The translations under genes were made by a program, and so were the position numbers. A stretch of DNA of 64,000 bases from VXNE01 sp965248075. GTDB taxonomy: Bacteria > Pseudomonadota > Gammaproteobacteria > Pseudomonadales > Azotimanducaceae. Below are positions 1 through 8,305 of the stretch, one piece after another. Every line of letters begins with the position of its first letter. Positions within the stretch are counted from its first letter, which is position 1. The stretch is taken from the NCBI GenBank assembly GCA_965248075.1, contig CBDFIL010000001.1, positions 744,001 through 808,000 of the forward strand, read 5' to 3'. The notes beneath the pieces were generated by a model that saw nothing but the letters and a program-made list of their open reading frames with translations, ran no database searches and was not told where the DNA came from.

Positions 1-255
1 TTCCGTGCGGAGGTTCAGCGTGATGCTGCGCTTGTTGCGGCTGTCCATGTGCCACAGGTAATGGTCCCCCGATCCCGGTGTGGCGGCGATCGTCGGGATC
101 ATGCGCAGCATGTCGCCCGACCCGGGTTGCTCGACCTTGATCACGTCGGCCCCGAAGTCCGCGAGCATCATGGCCGCCGCCGGGGCCGCGATGACCGTGG
201 CCGCATCGACGACCTTCAGGCCGGACAGGAGGTAGGGCTTCATGGTGTCGTCCAT
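1..255 (-). CDS. CaiB/BaiF family CoA-transferase (3' end beyond window)
   Basis: Only the first 85 codons lie in the window; the gene runs off the left edge. The visible N-terminus reads LSGLKVVDAATVIAAPAAA, then LADFGADVIKVEQPGSGD and SRNKRSITLNLR. This is the typical opening of class III (CaiB/BaiF) CoA-transferases, which move CoA between organic acids through an enzyme-bound acyl anhydride. The catalytic Asp lies beyond the window. The start at 255 was chosen as the longest ATG; a second ATG at 243 also fits. It follows the MaoC-like gene on the same strand after about 42 bases, so the two probably form an acyl-CoA operon. The family call is firm, the substrate unknown. Confidence 0.88.
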   Translation of the reverse strand, partial: MDDTMKPYLLSGLKVVDAATVIAAPAAAMMLADFGADVIKVEQPGSGDMLRMIPTIAATPGSGDHYLWHMDSRNKRSITLNLRTE

Positions 256-297
256 GGCAGGTATGTCCCCGGCAGGCAGTGGAATGGGCGTCGCGCG

Positions 298-1137
298 TCA
301 GCCGGCGACGACGCTCGCGTTGGCGACCAGCGCGATCGTGTCGTCCTGCTTGGCGAGCCAGACGAAAGCTCCCTGCCGGGAAGTTCCCTCCGCCAGCGGG
401 CCGGTCATGACGCCATGCGCCGTGACCGTGTCACCGGCCCAGACCGGGTTCGTGAACTTCACGTCGAACCGACCGCTCGTCCACCATGCCTCTCCGAAGG
501 CTTCTTCCAGGACGTGCGCCGCGTACGCCATCGTCATGCGTCCACCCACCACGACATCGCTGAATCCCAACTCCTGCGAGGCGTCCTTGTCGGTGTGGTA
601 GTTGGCGTCGCCATGAAAGAATGCACCGCACATCTCGACCGTGATCGTGCGCGCGAGGCCGCCGAAGGTCTCGCCGTCCGGGACCACAAAGCGCCGGGCT
701 CCCGGCTTCTTGCCCGGGTCCCGGAACGCCACCGCGCCCGTGGGATCCGCATCCGGCAGAAAGCTCTGGTGGTGCTGACTGCGCACGATCAGGGTCCCGG
801 ACGGGTCGTGCAGGTCCACCTCGTACTGCACGACGGACCGGTCACGGCGCTGGTAGATGTCGCGAATCCGGCCGCTGACCGTGTATGCGCCGCCGGCCGC
901 CAGGGCACCGAGAAACTCCCACTCCTGGCGCATCCACAGGTGCCCGAAGTGGTTCTCGTAGGCGATCTCGCTGAAGTACCCGTTGTCGGCGCCGCTCGCG
1001 ACGGTCGAGGGAACCCGGCCATCGGTCCGCGCCAGTTCCAGACCCTTGTGGAAGTCGTCGAGCACGACATCGTCCACGACGAATTCGCGCACGCTCAGGA
1101 GCTTGCCGACGTAGGGACCCGATAGTGTTTCCGCCAT
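298..1137 (-). CDS. MaoC/hotdog-fold acyl-CoA hydratase-like protein
   Basis: About 279 residues, the size of a double-hotdog protein. The second half holds NYHTDKDASQELGFSDVVVGG followed by RFDVKFTNPVWAGDTVTAHG, which resembles the hydratase-2 style D-x4-H region and the conserved 'NPV-x-GD-T' strand of MaoC-like dehydratases. The N-terminal half (residues 20-130) resembles the substrate-binding hotdog. Likely role: hydration/dehydration of a CoA thioester, paired with the CaiB transferase just downstream. An upstream in-frame GTG at 1212 would add 25 basic, low-complexity residues; the ATG at 1137 is preferred because it precedes the conserved domain. No clear Shine-Dalgarno is visible at either start. 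Confidence 0.75.
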   Translation of the reverse strand: MAETLSGPYVGKLLSVREFVVDDVVLDDFHKGLELARTDGRVPSTVASGADNGYFSEIAYENHFGHLWMRQEWEFLGALAAGGAYTVSGRIRDIYQRRDRSVVQYEVDLHDPSGTLIVRSQHHQSFLPDADPTGAVAFRDPGKKPGARRFVVPDGETFGGLARTITVEMCGAFFHGDANYHTDKDASQELGFSDVVVGGRMTMAYAAHVLEEAFGEAWWTSGRFDVKFTNPVWAGDTVTAHGVMTGPLAEGTSRQGAFVWLAKQDDTIALVANASVVAG

Positions 1138-1295
1138 GGAAGGATCGCCCGGTTCCGAAGGAGTCGCACGAGTATGGTGGGCGCGGAGGGAGGGGGTCAA
1201 CAAGCCGCCCACGCCGCAGTCGGGCCATTGTCCGAGCGATCTTCGCTCTGTTCGACCATTGATCTCCCATGACTGGTCCTGAATGCTAGTCAGCT

Positions 1296-1532
1296 ATGGA
1301 AAGGATCAACGCATCGGATTTCAAGGCCCGCTGCCTCGCGATACTCGATCAGATGCACGCGACCGGCGAGCCCGTGGTCATCCTGAAGCGGGGCAAACCC
1401 GTGGCCGAACTCGGACCGGCAACCGAGGCACGGGAACGGTATCCCCAACTGGAGTTGGAAGGGACCGTGACCGTGCTGGACGACATCGTCGGGCCGACAG
1501 TCCCCGAGGACTACTGGGAAAGCAACCGGTAG
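1296..1532 (+). CDS. Phd/YefM-family antitoxin (orphan)
   Basis: 78 residues beginning MERINASDFKARCLAILDQM, then EPVVILKRGKPVAELGPA, which is the DNA-binding Phd/YefM fold with the typical 'F-K-x2-C-L-x-I-L-D' and 'G-K-P-V-A-x-L' positions. The C-terminal tail (PQLELEGTVTVLDDIVGP, ending ED-W) resembles the toxin-neutralising segment of PIN-partner antitoxins. Such genes normally overlap or abut a VapC/PIN toxin gene. Here nothing of toxin length follows, so it is an orphan or the survivor of a decayed module. Confidence 0.8.
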   Translation: MERINASDFKARCLAILDQMHATGEPVVILKRGKPVAELGPATEARERYPQLELEGTVTVLDDIVGPTVPEDYWESNR

Positions 1533-1533
1533 C

Positions 1534-1593
1534 GTGATCGCCCCGCTCGACAGGCCCGTCGTATCGTGGACGCCTTGCTTGCGCCCACGTTGA
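1534..1593 (+). pseudogene. possible remnant of a PIN-domain toxin start
   Basis: A GTG sits two bases after the antitoxin stop and opens a 19-residue frame starting V-I-A-P-L-D and continuing V-V-S-W-T. This loosely matches the VapC opening (hydrophobic residues, L-D-T/x-H, then hydrophobic residues and W) at the position where the toxin should start. The frame closes after 60 bases. It could be chance. Confidence 0.22.
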
Positions 1594-1706
1594 GTTGACA
1601 CCCGGAGCTTCGCGCGCAACGCCCCTCGCCCTTGCGGCCAGCACCGCGAACCCACAATAATCCTTCGCCATTCGCAACGCCCACCACGCCCTGGAGGAAT
1701 ACGCCC

Positions 1707-2921
1707 ATGGACTTCGAACCCACCGACAGGATTCTCGAACTCCAGGCGCGCGTGGACACGTTCATGCAGGAGCACATCTATCCGCGCGAACTGGACTTCT
1801 GGCACTTCGTCGACGACGACGCCAACCGCTGGCAGTACCCGCCGTGGTTCGAGGGTCTCAAGCAGAAGGCCCGCGAGGCAGGCATCTGGAACTGGTTCCT
1901 GCACAAGGACTACGACGAGTTCAGTCCGGGGCTCTCGAACCTCGAGTTCGCCCCGGTGATGGAACACATCTGCCGCGTGCCGTGGGCGCAGGAGGTGTTC
2001 AACTGCAGCGCACCGGATCGCGGCAACATGGAAGTCCTCGCCCGCTTCGGCAACGAAGAGCAGCAGAAGCGCTGGCTCATGCCCTTGCTGAACGGGGAGA
2101 TCCGCTCCGCCTTCTCCATGACGGAGCCGGCAGTCGCCTCCTCCGACGCGACGAATCTCGAGACCTCCATCGTGCGCGACGGCGACGAGTACGTCATCAA
2201 CGGGCGCAAGTGGTTCACGTCGAACGCGTTCAATCCCCTGTGCAAGGTGTTCGTCGTCATGGGCAAGAGCGCCCCGGATGCGCCCCGCCACCAGCAGTTC
2301 TCGATGATCCTGGTCCCCAGGGACACGCCCGGCGTGACCCTGGAGCGGCCGTTGCGGACCTTCGGCACCCTGGGGTCGCCCGGCGGCCATGCACAGGTGC
2401 TCTACGACAACGTGCGCGTGCCCGCCGAGAACCTGCTCCTGGGCGAGGGCCGCGGTTTCGAGATCGCCCAGGGACGGCTCGGACCGGGACGTTTCCAGTA
2501 CGCGATGATGTTCGTCGGCATGGCGCAGCGCTGCCTGGACCTGATGTGCCACCGGGTCGACGCGCGCGAGGCCTTTGGCGAGAAGCTCTCCGCGAAGACG
2601 AGCATCCAGCACGACGTAGCGCGCTCGCGCATGGAGATCGAGCAGTGCCGGCTGCTCGTCCTGCGCGCCGCGGACGCCATGGACCAGCACGGGCCGAGCG
2701 CAGCACGAGACTACATCTCCATGGTGAAGGTCGCAGCGCCGGAGATGTGCAACCGGGTCGCGAACCGCGCGCTGCAGGCGCACGGCGGCATGGGCGTCAC
2801 GCAGGACACGCCGATCAACCACATCTACATGACAAGCCGCTACTGCCAGATCGCGGACGGGCCGAGCGAAGTGCACATGTCGCAGCTCGGGCGCAGGACC
2901 ATTCGCGACACGATCGCGTGA
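1707..2921 (+). CDS. acyl-CoA dehydrogenase (ACAD10/11-like)
   Basis: 404 residues; FAD-dependent alpha,beta-dehydrogenation of acyl-CoA in the cytoplasm. Visible landmarks: FSMTEPAVASSDATNLET (FAD and substrate strand), RKWFTSN, GGHAQVLYDNVRVPAENLL, and a C-terminal helical domain with ALQAHGGMGVTQDTPI and YCQIADGPSEVHMSQLGRR. The 'ADGP-x-EVH' ending is typical of the ACAD10/11-like branch. The ATG at 1707 is preceded by a good GGAGG about 10 bases upstream, so the 25 residues readable further upstream are excluded. It is followed after 19 bases by an enoyl-CoA hydratase, giving the first two beta-oxidation steps in one transcript. Confidence 0.92.
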   Translation: MDFEPTDRILELQARVDTFMQEHIYPRELDFWHFVDDDANRWQYPPWFEGLKQKAREAGIWNWFLHKDYDEFSPGLSNLEFAPVMEHICRVPWAQEVFNCSAPDRGNMEVLARFGNEEQQKRWLMPLLNGEIRSAFSMTEPAVASSDATNLETSIVRDGDEYVINGRKWFTSNAFNPLCKVFVVMGKSAPDAPRHQQFSMILVPRDTPGVTLERPLRTFGTLGSPGGHAQVLYDNVRVPAENLLLGEGRGFEIAQGRLGPGRFQYAMMFVGMAQRCLDLMCHRVDAREAFGEKLSAKTSIQHDVARSRMEIEQCRLLVLRAADAMDQHGPSAARDYISMVKVAAPEMCNRVANRALQAHGGMGVTQDTPINHIYMTSRYCQIADGPSEVHMSQLGRRTIRDTIA

Positions 2922-2940
2922 CGGCGACGGGAGAAACCGC

Positions 2941-3792
2941 ATGAGCGACGCAGTTACTGGGCGCACGGCGACAGCCGTGGCCACGGACGGTGAGTCCGGC
3001 GAGGACTCCGTGCTGACGCTGGCGAAGACCGGGAACGTGGCGGTGATCACGCTGTCCCGGCCCGAGAAGCTGAACGCGCTGAACGCCGGCCTTCGGGACG
3101 CGATATTCGACGCCTGCGCAGAGGCGCAGGCCGACGACGGCGTGGGAGCGGTGATCCTGACCGGCGCCGGGCGCGGCTTCTGCTCCGGCGCCGACCTCAC
3201 GGGCGCCCCGGACGCGGCGCCGCCGCCGACGCAGAACGACCACCTCGACGAACTTGGCTGGGTCGGCCGGCTCGCCCTCGCCGTCCACGGCCTCGACAAG
3301 CCGGTCATCGGCGCCATGAACGGCGTGGCGGCCGGCGCCGGCATGAGCCTCGCGCTCGCCTGCGACGTGCGGGTGGGCTCCGAGCGGACGCGCTTCAAGA
3401 CGGTCTTCATCGAGCGCAACCTCTCGCCGGACACGGGCATGAGCTTCTTCCTGCCGCGCATCGTCGGCTACTCCCGTGCTGCAGACCTCATCTTCAGCAG
3501 CCGCATGGTCCAGGCCGACGAGGCCTACCGCCTCGGGCTGATCGACCGCCTGGTCGACCACGACGACCTCATGGACACCGCCCTCGGGCTCGCGGAGCAG
3601 ATGACGGCCTGGCCGCCGCTGGCATTGCGGATGTCCAAGCGCGTCCTGCAGCACAACCAGGAGTGCGAACTCGAGGAGGCGCTACGCTACGAACTGGCCG
3701 GCATCTCCCACGCCGGCCGCGCCGTGAACGACCGCAAGGAGTCGCTGGCGGCGTTCCGGGAGAAGCGTGCGCCGAGGTTCACGGGCACGTAG
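2941..3792 (+). CDS. enoyl-CoA hydratase/isomerase family protein
   Basis: 283 residues of the crotonase fold. Residues 30-60 read NVAVITLSRPEKLNALNAGL; the oxyanion-hole regions are GRGFCSGADLTGA and DKPVIGAMNGVAAGAGMSLA; the C-terminal part carries AYRLGLIDRLVD. It is expected to hydrate the enoyl-CoA made by the dehydrogenase immediately upstream. The first 30 or so residues (TATAVATDGESGED) are not conserved crotonase sequence, so a later start is possible, but no better ribosome site is obvious. The stop codon TAG is the first three bases of the 61-bp hairpin repeat that starts here. Confidence 0.9.
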   Translation: MSDAVTGRTATAVATDGESGEDSVLTLAKTGNVAVITLSRPEKLNALNAGLRDAIFDACAEAQADDGVGAVILTGAGRGFCSGADLTGAPDAAPPPTQNDHLDELGWVGRLALAVHGLDKPVIGAMNGVAAGAGMSLALACDVRVGSERTRFKTVFIERNLSPDTGMSFFLPRIVGYSRAADLIFSSRMVQADEAYRLGLIDRLVDHDDLMDTALGLAEQMTAWPPLALRMSKRVLQHNQECELEEALRYELAGISHAGRAVNDRKESLAAFREKRAPRFTGT

Positions 3793-4155
3793 GGGCGACC
3801 CTTGCGGTCACCCGTCTCCACACCACGCACGAATTCAAAACGAGATCTTGTAGGGGCGACCCTTGCGGTCGCCCGTCTCCACACCACGCACGCATCCAAA
3901 ACGAGATCTTGTAGGGGCGACCCTTGCGGTCGTCCGTCTCCACACCACGCACGCATCCAAAACGAGATCTTGTAGGGGCGACCCTTGCGGTCGCCCGTCT
4001 CCACACCACGCACGAATTCAAAACGAGATCTTGTAGGGGCGACCCTTGCGGTCGCCCGTCTCCACACCACGCACGCATCCAAAACGAGATCTTGTAGGGG
4101 CGACCCTTGCGGTCGCCCGTCTCCACACCACGCACGCATCCAAAACGTGACCTCG
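3790..4155. repeat. six-copy 61-bp tandem array of a hairpin (REP-like) element
   Basis: Copies begin at 3790, 3851, 3912, 3973, 4034 and 4095, a regular 61-bp period, and a decayed seventh starts near 4156. Each begins TAGGGGCGACC, then CTTGC, then GGTCGCCC, so an 8-bp perfect stem (GGGCGACC/GGTCGCCC) closes a 5-nt loop. A CACACCACGCACG segment and an AAAACGAGATCTTG spacer follow. Copies 1 and 4 carry GAATTC after CACG; copies 2, 3, 5 and 6 carry GCATCC. The array is therefore two copies of a 183-bp A-B-B unit. Copy 1 and copy 3 each have one stem substitution. It lies at the 3' end of the hydratase gene. Confidence 0.92.
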
Positions 4156-4309
4156 TAGCGCCCCATAGCCGGTCCGGCACTCGCTCGCAAGCTCGCTACG
4201 TGTCGGCGCGCCTCCGGCCCAGCCACACCGACCTTGCATCGACGATCTCCCACAGGACTTGCAGCCATCTCCCGCATTCAGGGCCACCGGGGCCGTCTAC
4301 GGTACGCTC

Positions 4310-4996
4310 ATGGACGACCCGATCTACCGGCGCCTGTTCGCGTTTCCGCGCATGGTGGAGGACCTGCTGCGCGCGGTGGCGGCCGGCGACTGGATCGAGA
4401 TGCGAGTGCTGATCGAGCCGGTGGCGGACGCACTGGCGCCGTGCCAGCCGGCGCAACGCTCGCTGCTGCTTGACGAGCGGCGCGCGGCGGTGGACGATCT
4501 GCCACTCGGCAACCTGATGCGAGCGGTGGTCGGGTTCGAGCAGAGCCGTAGTCCGGCGGATCTGGCAACGGTCGTGGATCGGCTGCGCGGCTGGCTGCAG
4601 GAGCCGGGGGACAGCGAACTGGGCCGCGCCTTCACGGACTGGCTGCTGCAACTCGCGGCGCGCATGCAGCCCGGCGATGCTGCCGAATTGCCGCCGACCG
4701 CAACTTTCGAGGAGACGAGGATGAGCCTGCTTGATCGCGTGGCGCAGTGGCCTGAAGAGTGGCTGGAACAGGGCCGCCGCGAAGGCGTGGAACAGGGCCT
4801 GGAACAGGAACGCGCGCTACTGCGGCATCAGGCGGGGTTGCGATTCGGGTCCGGGGTCGCGCAGCGCATCGAGCCATCGCTGGCGCGGATCGGCGATGTG
4901 GAGCGCTTCACGGTCGCCGCGGAGCTGATCGTGAGCGCCCCGACGGGGGCCGAGTTGATCGAACGTCTGGCCGCGTTGGCCGGACCAGCCTCTTGA
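4310..4996 (+). CDS. Rpn/YhgA-like protein lacking the central nuclease core
   Basis: 228 residues. The start (DDPIYRRLFAFPRMVEDLLR, then GDWIEM) matches the N-terminus of Rpn-family recombination-promoting nucleases. Residues from about 60 (DDLPLGNLMRAVVGFEQSRS) to 130 match the C-terminal half of that family, followed by an E/G/Q/R-rich coiled tail (WLEQGRREGVEQGLEQERAL) and a small C-terminal helical domain. Rpn proteins are normally about 300-340 residues with a PD-(D/E)XK core between these parts. That core is missing, so this looks like an in-frame internal deletion. Probably not an active nuclease. The start is chosen at the ATG opening the conserved segment; an ATG at 4259 is in frame. 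Confidence 0.6.
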   Translation: MDDPIYRRLFAFPRMVEDLLRAVAAGDWIEMRVLIEPVADALAPCQPAQRSLLLDERRAAVDDLPLGNLMRAVVGFEQSRSPADLATVVDRLRGWLQEPGDSELGRAFTDWLLQLAARMQPGDAAELPPTATFEETRMSLLDRVAQWPEEWLEQGRREGVEQGLEQERALLRHQAGLRFGSGVAQRIEPSLARIGDVERFTVAAELIVSAPTGAELIERLAALAGPAS

Positions 4997-5187
4997 GCCT
5001 GACCGGCGGGACGCGCTGTCGGGGCTGACGGCGCGACGCCCCCCGTATCTGCGCGGCAACCGGCCGCGGACCTCTCCCCGCTCGGCGGCCCTGAGCGGGC
5101 TCTGCCGAGAGCCGTTTTTTCGTCCAGCAAGTCGGAGCGTCATTTCCGGACAATGGCCAGTGTCGCACACGCCCGGACCGGCCCGAA

Positions 5188-6048
5188 TCAGTCCGCCCCC
5201 TGACAGTGCCCCTCGACGAACGGCCACAAGTCCTCGAGCAGCCGGTCGGTCTCCGGCGAGGACTGGTAGGCAAACGCGTGCGGCTGGCCGGGATAGAAGA
5301 GGTACTGGAGGTCCCCGCCCGCGCGCTGGTATTCGCGCAGCAGGTCCAGCGTCATCTCCTGCGGCACGTTGCGGTCGGCCCCCGGTTGCACCACCAATAA
5401 CGGCGGCAGCGCCTGCGCCTCCCCGTCCGCCAGCGTCCGCTGCACGCTGGCACGGGCCATGTGGTCCTCGTCCCGGAAATAGCGCAGCTGCGCGGCGACG
5501 AGCTCCTCGCGGCCCGCAGCCTGCGCGTATCGGAACCGGGCCAGCGGGTCGGACACGGGCCACAGGCCAATCACGTAACTGACCTCGGCCGATACCGGAT
5601 CGTCACGGAACTCGCCCTCTACGGCGAACGGCGTACCCCGGTGCTCGGAAACATCCGGTTGTATCCCCGTGATCATTACCAGGTGGCCGCCGGAAGAGCT
5701 GCCGATCAGCCCGATGCGCTCCGGGTCGACCTCGAACCGGTCCGCATTGGCGCGGACGTAGCGAATCCCGGCCGCGATGTCCTGGACGGCACAGGGATGC
5801 TTGCCGTTCCTGCCATCCCGGAAGTCGAGCGAGAACACCGTCATGCCCCGCTCGGCCAACGCCACGGACACCACTTGCGGCCTCAGCCGGTCGTTCACCG
5901 TCCAGGCCCCGCCGTGCACCATCACGAGGGCCTTGCCGAGCCGGTTGGCTGCGTCACCCGGGCGGTAGAGCTCCGCCCGCAACTCCATCCCGCCGACGCG
6001 GGCGTAGGTCAGGCTGCGCTGTTCGAGCGCTGCCGACCGCCGCTCCAC
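5188..6048 (-). CDS. alpha/beta-hydrolase, esterase/lipase HGG type
   Basis: 286 residues from a GTG start 11 bases after the sulfatase stop. The oxyanion motif HGGAW is at about residue 49, the nucleophile elbow GSSSGGH near 118, an acid candidate in QPGADRNVP, and the final histidine in GQPHAFAY. This order is typical of the hormone-sensitive-lipase/BD-FAE type esterases. It is the last gene of a leftward run with the sulfatase and a metallophosphoesterase, suggesting joint handling of a sulfated and esterified substrate. An extended in-frame reading through the sulfatase gene is a shadow, not part of this protein. Confidence 0.85.
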   Translation of the reverse strand: MERRSAALEQRSLTYARVGGMELRAELYRPGDAANRLGKALVMVHGGAWTVNDRLRPQVVSVALAERGMTVFSLDFRDGRNGKHPCAVQDIAAGIRYVRANADRFEVDPERIGLIGSSSGGHLVMITGIQPDVSEHRGTPFAVEGEFRDDPVSAEVSYVIGLWPVSDPLARFRYAQAAGREELVAAQLRYFRDEDHMARASVQRTLADGEAQALPPLLVVQPGADRNVPQEMTLDLLREYQRAGGDLQYLFYPGQPHAFAYQSSPETDRLLEDLWPFVEGHCQGAD

Positions 6049-6059
6049 GGCGGGATCGG

Positions 6060-7460
6060 CTACACCGCCGGCCGCCACTGCACCCCACTCTGGATCTGGG
6101 TCTCGGAGATGCGCTCCAGCATCTGCAGGCGCACTGCGTCGGCCTGGTCCGAGTACTCCGAGAGTCCCGCCAGGTTGCGGGTCTCGCGCGGATCGTTCTG
6201 GAGGTCGAACAGCAGGTAGACGAGCCCATCGGTGTTGACCGCCGCCTTCCAACGCCCGTCCGTGAGCATGAACTCGCCGCGGTACTCCGAAATGGCGTTC
6301 TCGCGATGCGTCCCACCGTTCGTCATGGCCGGGACGAGGGACTTCGCGAACTGCGGGTAGTCGACGCTGCCCCCGGCCAGCTCGACCAGCGTCGGGCCGA
6401 CGTCGCAGTTCTCGGCGGGCGCGGCGACCACCTTGCCGCCGCCGTTGGCCGCCGTCTCCGGAGTGCGCACGAGCAGCGGCACGCGCAGGGCGCCGTCGAG
6501 AAAGTTCATCTTGTAGATCAGCCGCCAGTCGCCGTTCATCTCGCCGTGGTCGGACGTGAAGGCGATCACGGTGCGGTCCATCTCGCCGCGCGCCTCGATG
6601 GCCGCGAGGACTTCGCCGATCTGGTCGTCGATGAGCGTCACGTTGCCGGCGTAGTTCGCCCGCATCGCCCCCTCGTCCCCGGGATCGAACACCGGCGTCC
6701 GACGTTCCATCATCGTGTCGAGCCATCCCCGCGGGCGTGGAGCGTCATCGTCCGGCCGCGGCACCGGCGCCGGCATGGCCTCGGGGTCATACATGCTGGC
6801 GTAGGGTTCGGGCGCGTCCCAGGGCTCGTGCGGCCCACCGAAGCTCATCCAGCAGCACCAGGGCTCGTCGCGCTCGTAGGTCTCGAGGTACCGCTTCGTG
6901 CGCTGCCCGACGTAGACGTCCGCGTAGTCCTCGAGGGGCAGCACCGACGGGCGCGCGACGTGGGGCTTGTTGGCGAACCGCTCCTTGAAGTCCTCCCGAT
7001 AACCCTCGAGGAGTCCCTTGCCCTGCCACATCTCCGTCATGTGGCTCATTACCGTGGCGCTCGCCCGCGGTCCGCCGATCTCGTCCACGTCGTCGAGGCC
7101 GTAGGCATTGATCAGGTGCTCGCGTTCGCGCAGGTCGCCCTGGTGCGGGTGCAGGTGCGTCTTGCCGAAGAGACTGGTCCGGTAGCCGAGGTCCCGGATG
7201 GCGCCCATCCAGGTCCGAACGTCCTCCGGCATGGCGTAGGTGATGTTGTCCCACACGCCCGTGTTGTGCGGGTACTGGCCCGTCGCCAGTGTCACCCGCG
7301 CCGGAATGCAGATCGGCGTCGTGGTGACGCAGTAGCTGAAGCGCACCCCCTCCGCCGCAATGCGGTCCAGGTTCGGCGTGCGCACCCAGTCGCCGCTGCA
7401 ACTCATCGCATCCCAGCGCTGCTGGTCGGTCATGATGAACAGGATGTTCGGATGCGTCAT
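6060..7460 (-). CDS. type I sulfatase (formylglycine-dependent arylsulfatase-like)
   Basis: 466 residues. It opens NILFIMTDQQRWDAMSCSGD, with the metal-binding D of 'TDQ'. The sulfatase signature is C-I-P-A-R in TTTPICIPARVTLATGQYP, so the cysteine that becomes formylglycine is present. The second signature is GYRTSLFGKTHLHP, and metal-site residues appear in AFTSDHGEMNGDW. No signal peptide is seen, so it is predicted cytoplasmic unless the start is wrong. AGGGAG lies 8 bases before the ATG at 7460. Formylglycine formation would need an anaerobic or aerobic maturase, which is not in this window. Confidence 0.92.
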   Translation of the reverse strand: MTHPNILFIMTDQQRWDAMSCSGDWVRTPNLDRIAAEGVRFSYCVTTTPICIPARVTLATGQYPHNTGVWDNITYAMPEDVRTWMGAIRDLGYRTSLFGKTHLHPHQGDLREREHLINAYGLDDVDEIGGPRASATVMSHMTEMWQGKGLLEGYREDFKERFANKPHVARPSVLPLEDYADVYVGQRTKRYLETYERDEPWCCWMSFGGPHEPWDAPEPYASMYDPEAMPAPVPRPDDDAPRPRGWLDTMMERRTPVFDPGDEGAMRANYAGNVTLIDDQIGEVLAAIEARGEMDRTVIAFTSDHGEMNGDWRLIYKMNFLDGALRVPLLVRTPETAANGGGKVVAAPAENCDVGPTLVELAGGSVDYPQFAKSLVPAMTNGGTHRENAISEYRGEFMLTDGRWKAAVNTDGLVYLLFDLQNDPRETRNLAGLSEYSDQADAVRLQMLERISETQIQSGVQWRPAV

Positions 7461-7483
7461 AAGAAGCTCCCTGATGTCAGTGG

Positions 7484-8251
7484 TTACCAGATCCCTTTTC
7501 GCCGTTCCGGCGCATCGTCCACCTTGCGGCGCGTGAGCTCCACGCCCCGCTCCGGGGACAGCGACGCGACGGCGACGTGCCCCCCCGCGGCGCTCGCATA
7601 GCTGCCGACGGGCGATCCCGGATAGCAGGCCGTCGTGGCCCCCTGGCTCTCGTCCCGCCAGACGTGCACGTGTCCGAGGGCCAGGTAGTCGAAGCCCGAA
7701 GCGCCGATCTCCTCGTGGGTGATCTGCGACGAGCCGATGCCCTCCCGTTCGGACACCACCAACCCGTGGGCCAGGCCGATGTTCCAGACCCCGTCGCGAC
7801 GGCCGGGCACACCTTCCAGCGGTTCGTTCTCGGGCGCGTGTTCGGCCATGGCCCTGCCCCAGGCCCGGACCCCGAGGTCGTCGAACTCGATGCTCGCGCC
7901 GTCGGTCTCGAGGAGCAGGTGCACGTGCCCGCCCACGTCGTTCGCCGCGATGCGGCGCCAGATCGAGTAATGGTCGTGTACGTCGTGGTTGCCCGGCAGG
8001 ACGACCACCGGGCAGGAGAGGCGGGCAAGCTGGTCGCGAACGAAGTCGAAGTCCCCGTCCGGCACCCGGTTGTTGTCGAACAGGTCTCCCGCGATCAGCA
8101 GCAGGTCCGCGCGCTCCTCGATGGTGGCATCGATCACCGCGGCGAAGGCGCGCTCGGCCTTGTTCCGGAAGCCGTCGATGTCGTCCGCGACGTTGCGGCC
8201 GTCCAGGTGAACGTCGGAAGTGTGTACGAGCTTGAGCGGACGGGCTGGCAT
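7484..8251 (-). CDS. calcineurin-like metallophosphoesterase (SbcD-type fold)
   Basis: About 255 residues with the ordered metal-binding motifs of the family: LVHTSDVHLDG (D-x-H), LIAGDLFDNN (G-D), LPGNHDVHD (G-N-H-D), IGLAHGLV and ALGHVHVW (G-H-x-H). The closest fold class is SbcD/Mre11-like phosphoesterases, but no SbcC partner is adjacent and the C-terminal part is short, so a nuclease role should not be assumed. It may instead remove phosphate from a sulfatase product. It starts at the ATG at 8251; an in-frame GTG at 8275 is weaker. The sulfatase ATG follows 23 bases later. Confidence 0.85.
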   Translation of the reverse strand: MPARPLKLVHTSDVHLDGRNVADDIDGFRNKAERAFAAVIDATIEERADLLLIAGDLFDNNRVPDGDFDFVRDQLARLSCPVVVLPGNHDVHDHYSIWRRIAANDVGGHVHLLLETDGASIEFDDLGVRAWGRAMAEHAPENEPLEGVPGRRDGVWNIGLAHGLVVSEREGIGSSQITHEEIGASGFDYLALGHVHVWRDESQGATTACYPGSPVGSYASAAGGHVAVASLSPERGVELTRRKVDDAPERRKGIW

Positions 8252-8261
8252 GAGGGCAGGT

Positions 8262-8297
8262 GGCCGCCCGAACACCCTTGCGGGGGCGCGGGCGGCC
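8262..8297. terminator. 9-bp inverted repeat between SDR and phosphoesterase genes
   Basis: GGCCGCCCG at 8262-8270 and CGGGCGGCC at 8289-8297 pair perfectly around an 18-base loop that contains CCCTTGCGGG. No T-run follows, so it is terminator-like at best. The loop sequence resembles the core of the hairpin repeats at 3790 and 18899, so it may be a degenerate relative. Confidence 0.4.
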
Positions 8298-8305
8298 GTT
8301 GCGCG

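Noticed and set aside
1290..3461. Long leftward open frame of more than 700 codons opposite the acyl-CoA genes
   Set aside because: High-GC antisense shadow with Arg/Pro/Ala/His-rich, domain-free translation.
3790..4155. CRISPR array
   Set aside because: The 61-bp units are identical end to end with no unique spacers, and no cas genes are near. It is a tandem hairpin repeat.
7484..8251. SbcD nuclease of an SbcCD pair
   Set aside because: No SbcC gene is adjacent and the context is catabolic hydrolases; only the fold is assigned.
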